Assembly (NCBI RefSeq): GCF_004565465.1
Contig: NZ_SRHY01000003.1
Coordinates: forward strand, 1-64,000
From: Lentibacillus salicampi
GTDB taxonomy: Bacteria; Bacillota; Bacilli; Bacillales; Amphibacillaceae
Length of the DNA: 64,000 nucleotides
Direction of reading: 5' to 3'
Of this stretch, positions 9,061 to 19,232 are shown piece by piece. Numbering within the stretch: position 1 is the stretch's first letter; the number at the start of each line of letters is the position of its first letter. The position numbers and the translations under genes are program-made. Below the pieces are notes generated by a model. That model ran no database searches and had not been told where the DNA came from. It worked only from the letters and a program-made list of their open reading frames with translations.

Positions 9061-9266
9061 TAGGGGCTGGGGTTGGAACAAAACTCAAACATCTAATATA
9101 AAAACGTATGAGTTAAGATGTGTGAACCATCATTTTGAAAAAATACTTCGCTAATGCTAAACACATCTCACTATAAAATAAAAATCCGAACAGATTTTAA
9201 ATTTCTCTAAGGAATTTTCAATCATTGCTCGGAATTTTATTTTGCTAAATTTGTCTCAGCCTTCTT
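9061..9266. repeat. Degenerate interspersed-repeat element
   Basis: The 285 bases between nrnA and the next gene contain no plausible ORF. Ends are loosely inverted: ggggctggggttggaacaaaac at the left (two blocks of it: ggctg and acaaaa) and aaatttgtctcagcc at the right. Internally aagatgtgt (about 9115) pairs with acacatct (about 9162), and aaaatccga (about 9183) with tcggaatttt (about 9230). It looks like a folded, MITE-type intergenic element, but no second copy is in the window. Confidence 0.4.
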
Positions 9267-9339
9267 TAAATTAGGAATGTAAGTAATGTTCTAGCTGTTA
9301 TATGCATGAACGGCCGGGGTAAAGGTGAATTTAACGATG

Positions 9340-9537
9340 CTAGGAGCTTTTCCGTGCTGGAAGGGGAATAAACCAGCATCCGGTGTTTGCCTGATCATAG
9401 TGGACGTAGAGTTCTTCCCGTTGAATCGCGCGCTGCATCAGCCGAATCAACTCTGCTGATTCCGCATAAGCCGATTTTCCTTCTTTCAGCCGGGTCATTT
9501 TCTCATCACGTAATTGTTGTTGATGGATAACATACAT
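9340..9537 (-). CDS. Small hypothetical protein downstream of ytrI
   Basis: 65 residues, with AGGAGGGAG about 12 bases before the ATG. It is predicted soluble, mostly helical and charged, with a C-terminal GCWFIPLPA stretch. I do not recognise it. It is co-directional with and 105 bases downstream of ytrI, so it could share the sporulation operon, though the gap is long. The purine-rich RBS is the main support. Confidence 0.55.
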   Translation of the reverse strand: MYVIHQQQLRDEKMTRLKEGKSAYAESAELIRLMQRAIQREELYVHYDQANTGCWFIPLPARKSS

Positions 9538-9642
9538 ATGAATTCAACTCCCTCCTGAAAAAGTCATCTGGTACTACTATTAGTATAGTCGTTAAGAGCA
9601 AAAATGACCGTAATTCTGGCAATATTTCATGAAATATTCATA

Positions 9643-10143
9643 TTAATTGGAAATATCCGCCTCAACGGCGATTTTAACCGTTTGATGGATGACAAGTGTC
9701 TCAACCGTAAACTGGTACGTGAAATCATCAACTGTAAAATCCTTGCCTTCAATGGTCGCCTTTAATAAGTCATCACTTTCAGAAATAATCGATACATTTT
9801 TGCCTACAATATGTGTGATTTCCTCCCTTATCAATTCCTCCAGGTCATGTATAATTAAGCTATCTGACAGATCTTCTTCGTTTGTAATCGTTATGTCAAT
9901 TGTTTCCACTTTAATCGGTTCTTTTGATTTTTCGCCGAGGTTTTCGTTGTCCTCTAGCAATGCTTCATTCTGATTCCTAAGTTCAGTTACCTCTGATTTC
10001 AGATCACGATTTTCTTCCAGAAGGTGACTGTACATTGATCCATGCATATAGACAAATAGAAGATAGGCAATGACCGCCCCGGCAAACGTTCCGGCCAAAA
10101 ATCGTTGAACAGACTTCTTTTTATGATACGGGGGAATATGCAT
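9643..10143 (-). CDS. ytrI: Sporulation membrane protein YtrI
   Basis: 166 residues. One membrane segment (about residues 14-32) follows a basic N-terminus, then a short coiled coil (about 38-68) and an extracytoplasmic or intermembrane domain. Size, topology and position directly after ytrH match YtrI, a mother-cell protein needed for normal spore formation in B. subtilis. The ATG at 10143 overlaps the ytrH stop codon by one base (TAATG), with GGAGG about 11 bases upstream, indicating translational coupling. Confidence 0.85.
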   Translation of the reverse strand: MHIPPYHKKKSVQRFLAGTFAGAVIAYLLFVYMHGSMYSHLLEENRDLKSEVTELRNQNEALLEDNENLGEKSKEPIKVETIDITITNEEDLSDSLIIHDLEELIREEITHIVGKNVSIISESDDLLKATIEGKDFTVDDFTYQFTVETLVIHQTVKIAVEADISN

Positions 10144-10478
10144 TAGCCGACATCCTCCTGGATCAGCCAGCTGATAATGAGGATTCCGGCTTTAACGCCG
10201 CCCATCGCGGTTAAAATAAGCATGATTTGTTTAAACAGGTCAAAGGTTGATCCGTCCAAAACTCCTTTTTCAAAATTGGCGATGGCATCAAATGTACCGC
10301 CAATCGCTGCTACAATGGCCCAGATTCTTAATCGATCTGCAATTCTGTTCATTTGGGTGAATGGGGCATCACCTGTTGCAAATGCGCCGATACTGCCAAT
10401 GATGGCCCCGCCTATAATGACACCGAATGCTATAAAAAAACAATGAATGAGCTGCGCTATGAACCGTTCTTCCATCAT
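10143..10478 (-). CDS. ytrH: Sporulation membrane protein YtrH
   Basis: 111 residues, strongly hydrophobic, with about three membrane segments (residues 11-31, 52-70 and 85-105). It resembles B. subtilis YtrH, a SigE-dependent mother-cell protein of the ytrH-ytrI operon, which is likewise divergent from dnaE. An AAGGGG ribosome site precedes two consecutive ATG codons (10478 and 10475). I looked for a SigE promoter upstream but found no convincing match. Confidence 0.87.
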   Translation of the reverse strand: MMEERFIAQLIHCFFIAFGVIIGGAIIGSIGAFATGDAPFTQMNRIADRLRIWAIVAAIGGTFDAIANFEKGVLDGSTFDLFKQIMLILTAMGGVKAGILIISWLIQEDVG

Positions 10479-10622
10479 TTACGCCCCTTAACGATATATA
10501 TTGTTAAATTTTATGATATGGATGGACAAGATATGCCGAGATGCGTGAAATGTATCAAATGCAGTTTTTTTCGGGATTAGCTATAATAAGAGTATAGAGT
10601 GAAAAAGGAGAAGTGGGATAGC

Positions 10623-13600
10623 ATGGCGTTTACACATTTGCAAGTTCGAAGTGGATACAGCTTCATGAACAGCACCATAACCATCGAAAAATTGGTTAAA
10701 AAAGCACGGGAGCTGCAATTTGATGCGCTGGCACTTACCGATGAACATGTTTTATATGGTGCTATCCCATTTTATAAGGCATGCCAAATGAATGGGATTA
10801 AGCCGATCATTGGTATGAACGTGACCGTTACTTCTGAGGGGGAACACCCAGACTATTGTGTGCTTTTGGCTGAAAATAACCAAGGATACCAAAATTTGAT
10901 TCAATTAAGTACACATATTCAGTTATCGCAAACAGACGCCATCAGCCATTCGGAACTGGCGTCATACAGTGATGATCTGGTCTGTATCATCTTGACAGCT
11001 GAATCCAGACTGGGCGGATTATTAGTGGAGGAACCGTATGATCAGGTCCAGGCATACTTGAAGGCAGCTTGGCATATGTTTGAGCGGGAAGATCTTTATC
11101 TCGGCGTTCAGGACCATGGGCAGCCTGTAGAACACAGGATAAACCAGGCCATCAAAGCTTTCCAGGAAACGCACGAAACAAAAGCCGTCTTGGTGAACGA
11201 TGTCAGGTATTTAGACAGGAAAGATGATGCCGCCTATGATTGTCTGCGCGTGATGAAACAGGATAAAAAATGGCCGCTTCGTATAACAGACCGCACTGTT
11301 CAAGACCGCCACCTGCGATCAGCGTCTGAGATGGAAGAACTGTTTGGAGACGATTGGCCTGAAGTGGTTCGGGAGAGTGGTGTCATCGCAGATCGCTGTC
11401 ATGTGAACCTGGATTTTGACAGAAGAATGCTGCCATCTTATCCAGTTCCGGAACAGACGGATGCCCATACATACCTCGAAAAATTATGCAGGGAAAATGT
11501 ACAACGAAAATATCGAGTTGTCACAGACGAAATTGCTGATCGACTTACCTATGAACTGGGGATTATCCAGTCGATGCAGTTCAGTGATTATTTTCTGATT
11601 GTCTGGGATTTTGTTTCTTATGCAAAGGAACACAACATATTGGTCGGACCGGGCAGGGGGTCTGCTGCTGGTTCACTTGTTGCTTATGTACTGGGGATTA
11701 CGGAGGTTGATCCGATCAAATACGATCTATTGTTTGAACGATTCCTGAATCCCGAACGTGTGACGATGCCCGATATTGACATTGATTTTTCCGACAACAG
11801 ACGGGATGAGGTCATTGATTATGTCCGGAACAAGTATGGCCATGATCATGTTGGGCAAATTATTACGTTTGGTACGTTTGCAGCCCGGTCCTTACTGCGT
11901 GAACTTTTTAAAACAATGGATGTTGACCAGCAGGACGCTTATTTTATTTTAAAAGAAATTCCCGTTCAGGCAAAACAACCGATTGCAGCGTTTGTGAAAG
12001 AATCACAGGATCTGCAGCAGTATATCAAGCAATCGGACAAACTGAAAATTTTATTCACCATTGCAGCGAAATTGGAAGGACTGCCGAGACATATGTCCAC
12101 ACATGCTGCCGGTGTCGTTATCAGTGAGGAACCACTTGTTGAACATGTGCCACTGACTATTGGTACGCACGAAACCTACTTGACCCAGTATGCCATGAAT
12201 GATCTCGAATCAATCGGTCTGTTAAAAATGGACTTTCTGGGATTGCGCAACTTAACATTATTAGAGAGAATTTTGCAGACACTCCGCTATTCAGCCAATC
12301 AAACAATCACACTGGCGGATATACCGGAAGAAGACGCTGAAACGTACTCACTACTGCAAAAAGGGCGAACGAACGGTGTTTTTCAACTGGAGTCACAAGG
12401 TATGAAACAAGTACTGACACGCTTACAACCGACAACATTTGAGGATATTGTGGCGGTCAATGCTTTATTCCGCCCAGGCCCGATGGAAAATATTCCGGTT
12501 TACATTGGTCGCAAACATGGGAAAGAGCTAATCGACTATCCGCACCCCGATCTGGAGCCGATTTTGAAAAAAACATACGGGGTTCTGATTTACCAGGAAC
12601 AAATTATGCAAATTGCCCATAAAATTGCGGGACTTTCACTGGGACAGGCAGATATCTTGCGCCGGGCAGTCAGTAAAAAACAGCAGCACCTGATGGATGA
12701 ACAGCATGACACCTTTGTTCAGGGCTGCCTGGATAATGGATACACGGCGTCTGTTGCTGAGGAAATGTTCCAGTGGATTGTCAAATTTTCCAACTACGGC
12801 TTTAACAGGAGTCATGCGGTTGCCTACAGTAAGATCGCTTATCAGCTGGCCTATCTAAAGACTCATTATCCTGCCAGCTTCTTTGCGGAATTATTGAGCT
12901 CTGCCGTCAATCAGCAGGATAAAGCAGATATGTATATCAAAGAATTGAAGGCATCGGGTTTATCATTAGCTCCGCCCGCCATTAATCACAGTTTTGGTAA
13001 ATATTCTGTAGAGAATCATCAGATACGGATGGGGTTCCAATCCATTAAAGGCATCGGACATCAGGTCATTAAAGAAATCATTCGAGTGCGAAAAGACGGC
13101 CCATTCAAAAGTTTGTTTGACTTTTGCCTGCGGGTATCGGTGTCAGTAATCAATCGTCGAACATTGGAGACGCTGATCATGGCTGGTACTTTTGATATGC
13201 TGTATGACAACCGCGCAAGTCTCCTGGCATCGATTGATCAAGCTTTGGAACAAGGTGAGCTGTTTAAAGAGTTCGGCGGCCAGTCAAGTTTATTTCAGGA
13301 CAAACTTGATTTGGAAGAAAATTATGTCGCGATAGAAGATTTCAGTCTGATGAAAAAGCTGGCTGATGAGAAAGAACTCCTGGGCATTTATGTCTCCAGT
13401 CATCCGTTTTATAATTACCGGTCTGTATTAAAGGCCAATGGTTATATCACGATGACAGATGCACAAAAATTGACTAAAAAACGGAACCTGAAGAGTGCTG
13501 GGATCGTACAAACCATTAAAACAATCCGTACGAAGCGCGGCGACCCAATGGCATTTTTAACGATAAGCGATGAAACAAGCGACATGGAAGCCGTCGTTTT

Positions 13601-13988
13601 CCCTGATCTGTACAGAGACGTTCACCGCTGGCTTCTAGAAGAGATGATGGTAACATTTACCGGAAAAGTTGAAAGCCGGAACCATCAGCTACAGTGGATT
13701 ATGTCCGGTATGGATGCGTTGAACGAGCAGGAATGGGAGGTTGATCAGAACGAGCGTTTATTCATTAAAATAACAGATGGTAAACGTGAAAATGCTATAG
13801 AAGTCTTGAAAAACATGGCAAACCAACATCGTGGCAGGACCCCTGTTATAGTTTATGATCAGGGGGAAAGGACGACCTACCAGTTATCGTATGCCTATTT
13901 AATTCAGGCGGATCACGAATGTCTTGAATCGCTCAGAAATCATTTTGGGACAGATAATGTTGTATTGAATCAGGTTGAAAGATCATAA
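10623..13988 (+). CDS. dnaE: DNA polymerase III alpha subunit, DnaE type
   Basis: The lagging-strand primer-extending replicative polymerase of Firmicutes, working with PolC. The 1121 residues are close to B. subtilis DnaE (1115). Order: N-terminal PHP domain (about 1-200, FTHLQVRSGYSF start), palm with the catalytic acidic motif PDIDIDFSD (about 380-388), fingers and beta-clamp region (about 560-780), a tandem HhH region near 820-860 and a C-terminal OB fold (about 960-1040). ATG 10623 is used instead of GTG 10599 because AAGGAG lies between them at proper spacing. Divergent from ytrH. Confidence 0.97.
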   Translation: MAFTHLQVRSGYSFMNSTITIEKLVKKARELQFDALALTDEHVLYGAIPFYKACQMNGIKPIIGMNVTVTSEGEHPDYCVLLAENNQGYQNLIQLSTHIQLSQTDAISHSELASYSDDLVCIILTAESRLGGLLVEEPYDQVQAYLKAAWHMFEREDLYLGVQDHGQPVEHRINQAIKAFQETHETKAVLVNDVRYLDRKDDAAYDCLRVMKQDKKWPLRITDRTVQDRHLRSASEMEELFGDDWPEVVRESGVIADRCHVNLDFDRRMLPSYPVPEQTDAHTYLEKLCRENVQRKYRVVTDEIADRLTYELGIIQSMQFSDYFLIVWDFVSYAKEHNILVGPGRGSAAGSLVAYVLGITEVDPIKYDLLFERFLNPERVTMPDIDIDFSDNRRDEVIDYVRNKYGHDHVGQIITFGTFAARSLLRELFKTMDVDQQDAYFILKEIPVQAKQPIAAFVKESQDLQQYIKQSDKLKILFTIAAKLEGLPRHMSTHAAGVVISEEPLVEHVPLTIGTHETYLTQYAMNDLESIGLLKMDFLGLRNLTLLERILQTLRYSANQTITLADIPEEDAETYSLLQKGRTNGVFQLESQGMKQVLTRLQPTTFEDIVAVNALFRPGPMENIPVYIGRKHGKELIDYPHPDLEPILKKTYGVLIYQEQIMQIAHKIAGLSLGQADILRRAVSKKQQHLMDEQHDTFVQGCLDNGYTASVAEEMFQWIVKFSNYGFNRSHAVAYSKIAYQLAYLKTHYPASFFAELLSSAVNQQDKADMYIKELKASGLSLAPPAINHSFGKYSVENHQIRMGFQSIKGIGHQVIKEIIRVRKDGPFKSLFDFCLRVSVSVINRRTLETLIMAGTFDMLYDNRASLLASIDQALEQGELFKEFGGQSSLFQDKLDLEENYVAIEDFSLMKKLADEKELLGIYVSSHPFYNYRSVLKANGYITMTDAQKLTKKRNLKSAGIVQTIKTIRTKRGDPMAFLTISDETSDMEAVVFPDLYRDVHRWLLEEMMVTFTGKVESRNHQLQWIMSGMDALNEQEWEVDQNERLFIKITDGKRENAIEVLKNMANQHRGRTPVIVYDQGERTTYQLSYAYLIQADHECLESLRNHFGTDNVVLNQVERS

Positions 13989-14016
13989 GGTAATCGTTTA
14001 TAAAGGCTATTTTCGC

Positions 14017-14044
14017 TTTACATAGACAAGCGATTTGTTATAAT
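14017..14044 (+). promoter_or_regulatory. SigA-type promoter of the ytsJ-gntR-accDA cluster
   Basis: TTTACA (14017-14022), a 16-base spacer and TATAAT (14039-14044), placed about 150 bases before ytsJ and just before a GntR-type operator. Confidence 0.8.
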
Positions 14045-14055
14045 GAAACCAGTAA

Positions 14056-14068
14056 GTGGTCAGACCAC
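14056..14068. promoter_or_regulatory. GntR/FadR-type operator upstream of ytsJ
   Basis: A perfect 13-base palindrome GTGGTCAGACCAC. It contains TGGTCnGACCA, a half-site arrangement typical of FadR-subfamily GntR regulators. It begins 12 bases after the -10 box, so it covers the likely transcription start. The probable ligand is the GntR protein encoded at 15494-16114 in the same gene cluster. Confidence 0.75.
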
Positions 14069-14111
14069 CTTGTTAATTTGAATTCCAAAGGAGTTGGATC
14101 CTGGAGCCTTC

Positions 14112-14164
14112 CGAACCTCCTGCATGATGTGGACGGTTTGCCGGGAGGTTCGACGTGACTTTTT
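14112..14164 (+). promoter_or_regulatory. Leader hairpin in the ytsJ 5' untranslated region
   Basis: A perfect 9-base stem (CGAACCTCC / GGAGGTTCG) with a 23-base loop, followed 8 bases later by a run of T. The hairpin resembles an attenuator, but the T-run is short and displaced. It may be a structured leader or a degenerate repeat. No known riboswitch signature was recognised. Confidence 0.4.
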
Positions 14165-14191
14165 GGGCTACCCTATAAAGGAGTGAGCAGT

Positions 14192-15430
14192 GTGCCAAAT
14201 TTAAGAGACGAAGCGTTGCATATGCATAAAATGAACAAAGGAAAACTTTCCACAGAAACAAAAGTCCCCGTTCGCAATGCCCGGGATTTAAGCTTAGCCT
14301 ATTCCCCTGGTGTGGCAGAGCCTTGTAAAGAAATCTACGACCGTAAAGGTGCGGTTTATGATTATACCATGAAGGGCAATATGGTTGCAGTTGTGAGTGA
14401 CGGGTCTGCTGTCCTGGGACTCGGCAATATTGGACCTGAAGCGGCGTTGCCAGTCATGGAAGGGAAGTCCGTCCTGTTTAAAAGCTTCGCAGGCGTTGAT
14501 TCTTTTCCAATTTGTCTCGAATCACATGATGTCGAAAAGATTGTTGAGACCGTTAAATTGATGCAACCGACATTTGGCGGGGTTAATCTGGAAGATATCG
14601 CAGCACCAAACTGTTTCATTATTGAAGAACGCCTGAAAAAAGAGACCAGTATTCCTATTTTTCATGATGATCAGCATGGAACAGCTATTGTTACCGTAGC
14701 CGGATTGATGAATGCTCTGAAACTATCGGACAAATCGTTTTCGGATATTAAAGTCGTGGCGAATGGTGCAGGTGCTGCCGGAATCGCCATTATAAAATTA
14801 TTGTATAACCTCGGTGTGCGTGACATGATTATGTGTGATTCTAAAGGTGCCATTTTTGAGGGAAGATCATATGGCATGAACGAGGTTAAGGAAGAAGTCG
14901 CCAAAATGACTAACAAGGATAAGCAAGAAGGCTCACTGGACACGGTCCTGGAAGATGCGGATGTCTTTATCGGGGTTTCCGTTGGCGGATTGTTATCGAA
15001 AGAAATGGTCCAAAAAATGAGCGATGACCCCATTATTTTTGCGATGGCAAACCCTGATCCGGAAATTACACCAGACGATGCAAAAGAAGCAGGTGTCAAA
15101 GTGATTGGCACCGGACGCTCTGATCACCCAAATCAGGTTAATAACGTCCTTGCCTTCCCTGGTATTTTCAGAGGGGCATTGGATGTCAGGGCAACCCGTA
15201 TTAATGAAAAAATGAAGATTGCTGCAGCTGAAGCAATTGCGTCACTTATAACCGATGATGAGTTAACGGAAGATTATGTGATACCGGGCCCGTTTGACTC
15301 AAGAGTCGCACCTCTGGTAGCATCCAGTGTTGCCCGTGCGGCTATGGAATCGGGCGTGGCAAGAATCGAAGTTGATCCGGAAAGTGTCGCCGAAAAAACA
15401 CGAAAGCTGACAAAAATTGATGAGGAATAG
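14192..15430 (+). CDS. ytsJ: NAD(P)-dependent malic enzyme YtsJ
   Basis: Oxidative decarboxylation of malate to pyruvate, giving NADPH in the B. subtilis orthologue YtsJ. The 412 residues match (410 in B. subtilis). The N-terminal malic domain (about 1-160) has the Tyr of LAYSPGVAEP, the Lys of GPEAALPVMEGKSVLFKSF and the FHDDQHGTA metal-binding segment. The NAD-binding domain (about 165-400) carries GAGAAG. GTG 14192, 8 bases after AAAGGAG, is preferred to GTG 14183, which overlaps the RBS. It heads a cluster with gntR and accDA and is probably repressed at the operator upstream. Confidence 0.93.
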   Translation: MPNLRDEALHMHKMNKGKLSTETKVPVRNARDLSLAYSPGVAEPCKEIYDRKGAVYDYTMKGNMVAVVSDGSAVLGLGNIGPEAALPVMEGKSVLFKSFAGVDSFPICLESHDVEKIVETVKLMQPTFGGVNLEDIAAPNCFIIEERLKKETSIPIFHDDQHGTAIVTVAGLMNALKLSDKSFSDIKVVANGAGAAGIAIIKLLYNLGVRDMIMCDSKGAIFEGRSYGMNEVKEEVAKMTNKDKQEGSLDTVLEDADVFIGVSVGGLLSKEMVQKMSDDPIIFAMANPDPEITPDDAKEAGVKVIGTGRSDHPNQVNNVLAFPGIFRGALDVRATRINEKMKIAAAEAIASLITDDELTEDYVIPGPFDSRVAPLVASSVARAAMESGVARIEVDPESVAEKTRKLTKIDEE

Positions 15431-15447
15431 AAACTCTTAAAGTCCGA

Positions 15448-15472
15448 GTTCACCAGACGTTTTGAACAACCT
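15448..15472. repeat. Short repeat fragment ending TTTTGAACAACCT
   Basis: The segment ttcaccagacgttttgaacaacct closely resembles the right end of the element at 21424-21698 (ttcaccggactttttgaacaacct). It appears to be a truncated copy lodged in the 5' region of the GntR gene. Confidence 0.55.
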
Positions 15473-15493
15473 CTTAAAGGAGTGGCTGCGGCT

Positions 15494-16114
15494 GTGTCCA
15501 TGTCACCAAAACACAAAGTATACCAAGGGGTTTTACAGGAAATCCGCAAGTATATCGATGATCATGAGCTGAGACCGGGCGATAAACTTCCATCTGAGCG
15601 GGAACTTTCTGAAAAGCTGCAGGCCGGAAGATCCTCGGTCCGTGAAGCATTAAGGGCAATGGAGTTATTAGGACTGATAGAAACGAAGCATGGAGAAGGC
15701 ACATTTTTAAGCCATTACCAGCCGTATCACTCAGTTGAAGTTCTGTCGTCATTTATTCTTCAGGAAGCTAAAACAAAGAGTGATCTATTATTTGCCAAAA
15801 AAATTATTGAAAAAGAAGCGGCCAGAATCGCGTATGCGTATATTCGTGATGAAGATATCGGCGAGTTGTATGGGATTATTCATGACAATACATTGAACAG
15901 TAATGAAAAACATGTGGCTTTTTTCCAATACTTATTTTATAAAACTGAAAATCTGCTGCTCGCCAGGGTGTGGCAGTTGATGGATGAATTTTCCTATACG
16001 ATTGCCAGTCTTTCTTATGATCAGTCATTTTATTTGAAGCTGATCCATCTTTATCAATCAAATGATTATGGTAAAATAGAAGATTTGTTTAATACATTGC
16101 CGGTAAAAAAATAA
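15494..16114 (+). CDS. GntR-family transcriptional regulator, FadR type
   Basis: 206 residues. The N-terminal winged helix (about residues 18-78) contains PGDKLPSERELSEKL and a recognition segment GRSSVREALRAMELLGL, characteristic of GntR proteins. The C-terminal effector domain (about 85-206) is all-helical and shorter than a standard FCD domain (no clear three-His metal site). GTG 15494, 11 bases after AAAGGAG, is the best start; ATG 15500 is possible. It lies between ytsJ and accD on the same strand, and the perfect TGGTCnGACCA palindrome upstream of ytsJ is its likely site. The effector is unknown; an acyl-CoA or malate-related ligand would fit the neighbours. Confidence 0.85.
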   Translation: MSMSPKHKVYQGVLQEIRKYIDDHELRPGDKLPSERELSEKLQAGRSSVREALRAMELLGLIETKHGEGTFLSHYQPYHSVEVLSSFILQEAKTKSDLLFAKKIIEKEAARIAYAYIRDEDIGELYGIIHDNTLNSNEKHVAFFQYLFYKTENLLLARVWQLMDEFSYTIASLSYDQSFYLKLIHLYQSNDYGKIEDLFNTLPVKK

Positions 16115-16232
16115 TTTCCGGCTTTTCGGCTTTTTACCCCTTGAGAGACTGGATATCAGTTGAATTGTATCTACAGGCGTTTAATAAACACAAGCGCTTG
16201 CCCTTGCTGTTGTTAAAAAAGGAGGAATTCCC

Positions 16233-17093
16233 TTGCTTAAAGATTTTTTTGGCAAGAAAAAGAAATATGCTACCATTCCAAGTGAACAAAGCAAGCATGA
16301 TGTTCCTGAAGGGTTAATGAAAAAATGCAGCAATTGTCATAAAATCTATTATCGCAAAGAAATGAACAAAAACATCAATGTTTGTCCAAACTGTGGTTAT
16401 CATCACCCGCTGACGGCCTGGGACCGGATTGACAGTTTAGTCGATGAGGGGTCATTTGAGGAGTGGGACCAGCAGCTTACAACAACAAACCCGTTACAAT
16501 TTCCCGGTTATGAAGAAAAAATTGAGAAGGACCGCCAAAAGACCGGTCTGAATGAAAGTGTCGTGACCGGAAAAGGATTGATTGACGGGCATATGACCGC
16601 ATTTAGTGTCATGGATTCGAATTTTCGAATGGGGAGTATGGGATCGGTTGTGGGTGAAAAGATTGCCCGGGCAATCGAGAACGCCAATGACCAGTCACTT
16701 CCGTTTATTATTTTTACTGCTTCAGGTGGCGCCCGGATGCAGGAAGGTGTTTTAAGCCTGATGCAAATGGCCAAAACGTCAGTTGCCGTGAAGCGTTTTT
16801 CTGAAGCGGGCGGTTTGATGATTTCCGTTATGACACACCCGACGACCGGTGGGGTGTCTGCAAGCTTTGCATCGATTGGTGATTATAATTTTGCTGAGCC
16901 GGGCGCCTTGATTGGTTTTGCCGGGCGCCGCATTATTGAACAGACCATTCGTGAAAAGCTGCCGGATGATTTTCAGACGGCCGAATTTCTATTAAAGCAC
17001 GGTCAGCTTGACAAGGTTATACACCGGCACGAATTGAAGTCTCTCCTTTCAAAATTGGTTTCCATGCATCAGAAAGGCGGGGAAAAATCGTGA
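16233..17093 (+). CDS. accD: Acetyl-CoA carboxylase carboxyltransferase beta subunit
   Basis: Forms malonyl-CoA together with AccA, the first committed step of fatty acid synthesis. The 286 residues include the N-terminal four-Cys zinc ribbon ([11 protein letters not shown] and VCPNCGYHH, about residues 31-53) and a crotonase-fold carboxyltransferase domain ([31 protein letters not shown]). The start is TTG 16233 with AAAAGGAGG 8 bases upstream. It overlaps accA by 4 bases, so the two subunits are translationally coupled. No FapR-like site was seen just upstream. Confidence 0.97.
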   Translation: MLKDFFGKKKKYATIPSEQSKHDVPEGLMKKCSNCHKIYYRKEMNKNINVCPNCGYHHPLTAWDRIDSLVDEGSFEEWDQQLTTTNPLQFPGYEEKIEKDRQKTGLNESVVTGKGLIDGHMTAFSVMDSNFRMGSMGSVVGEKIARAIENANDQSLPFIIFTASGGARMQEGVLSLMQMAKTSVAVKRFSEAGGLMISVMTHPTTGGVSASFASIGDYNFAEPGALIGFAGRRIIEQTIREKLPDDFQTAEFLLKHGQLDKVIHRHELKSLLSKLVSMHQKGGEKS

Positions 17094-18040
17094 AACAAGT
17101 ACTGGATTTTGAAAAGCCGATTGCCGATTTAAGAGAAAAAATTGTTGAGTTAAAGTCGTTTACCGAAGACAGCGACATGGATTTAACAGACGAAATCAGT
17201 ACACTGGAAAAGCGCCTGGAAACGCTGGAAAACGACATCTATGGTAACCTCCAACCGTGGCAGCGCGTTCAGATGGCCAGACATCAGGAGCGGCCGACGA
17301 CATTGGATTACGTTGAGCGATTGTTTACGGATTTTATTGAATTTCATGGTGATCGTTTCTATGGTGATGATGAGGCCATTATCGCAGGTATTGCCCTTTA
17401 TCAGAATAAGCCTGTAACCGTCATCGGACATCAACGCGGAAAGGATACGAAAGAAAATATCCGCCGCAACTTTGGCATGCCTCATCCTGAAGGGTACAGG
17501 AAAGCATTGCGGCATATGCAGCAGGCTGAGAAGTTCAGCCGGCCCATTATATGTTTCATCGATACCAAAGGCGCCTATCCGGGAAAGGCTGCTGAAGAAC
17601 GCGGTCAAAGTGAAGCAATCGCCAAAAACCTGATGGAGATGGCCGGACTGAGGGTCCCCATCATCTGTATCGTTGTTGGTGAAGGCGGAAGCGGTGGTGC
17701 ACTGGGACTTGGAGTCGGCGATCGGATTCATATGCTGGAGAATTCCACCTACTCGGTTATTTCGCCTGAAGGAGCGGCAGCATTGCTTTGGAAAGATTCC
17801 GGGATGGCACAGCAGGCAGCGGAAAACATGAAGATCACTTCATATGATCTGAAAGAACTTGATGTTGTTGATGATATTATTCCGGAACCAAGAGGCGGCG
17901 CCCATCGTAATCTCGAATTACAGGCAGAGAATATTGATGCTGTATTAGCCAAATCGATAGATGAACTGATGGACACCCCGTCAGATGCATTACTTGAAAA
18001 CAGATGGGAAAAATATCAAAAAATGGGTGACTATAAATAG
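17090..18040 (+). CDS. accA: Acetyl-CoA carboxylase carboxyltransferase alpha subunit
   Basis: Alpha subunit of the carboxyltransferase, partner of AccD. 316 residues: a helical N-terminus (about 1-80) and a crotonase-fold domain with [15 protein letters not shown] near residues 200-214 and the [16 protein letters not shown] segment. The GTG start at 17090 overlaps the accD stop codon (GTGA), with a GGCGGGGAAA ribosome site inside accD. It ends the ytsJ-gntR-accDA cluster; a weak hairpin follows. Confidence 0.97.
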   Translation: MKQVLDFEKPIADLREKIVELKSFTEDSDMDLTDEISTLEKRLETLENDIYGNLQPWQRVQMARHQERPTTLDYVERLFTDFIEFHGDRFYGDDEAIIAGIALYQNKPVTVIGHQRGKDTKENIRRNFGMPHPEGYRKALRHMQQAEKFSRPIICFIDTKGAYPGKAAEERGQSEAIAKNLMEMAGLRVPIICIVVGEGGSGGALGLGVGDRIHMLENSTYSVISPEGAAALLWKDSGMAQQAAENMKITSYDLKELDVVDDIIPEPRGGAHRNLELQAENIDAVLAKSIDELMDTPSDALLENRWEKYQKMGDYK

Positions 18041-18061
18041 CTTAAAATAGAACCTGCCTGA

Positions 18062-18088
18062 GGAGGTTGACATGTGTCAGCCTCTTTC
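18062..18088 (+). terminator. Possible terminator after accA
   Basis: Inverted repeat gaggttgaca / tgtcagcctc (one G-T pair) separated by only two bases, then tttcgc. The T-run is short, so it is a weak candidate. Confidence 0.45.
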
Positions 18089-18187
18089 GCGCTTATAATG
18101 GTTGTTTAAACAGTCATTCGTCGGGGGCGACAAGGACTTAGCCTGCGAGCAGATTTTATATTGAACACGCATTTATAGCTGAAATAA

Positions 18188-18216
18188 TTGATATTTTTTC
18201 TGTTTACAATTATCTT
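18188..18216 (+). promoter_or_regulatory. Probable SigA promoter of pfkA-pyk
   Basis: TTGATA (18188-18193), a 17-base spacer and TATCTT (18211-18216), 36 bases before the pfkA start codon. The -10 box is imperfect. Confidence 0.55.
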
Positions 18217-18242
18217 GGAAGTAGTGACAACGAGAGACTTGA

Positions 18243-19211
<969 letters not shown>

Positions 19212-19232
19212 TTATGTAAGGAGGCGCTTGAA

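Noticed and set aside
10479..10560. SigE promoter for ytrH-ytrI
   Set aside because: CATATCAT-like words are present on the minus strand but the matching -35 is at the wrong distance.
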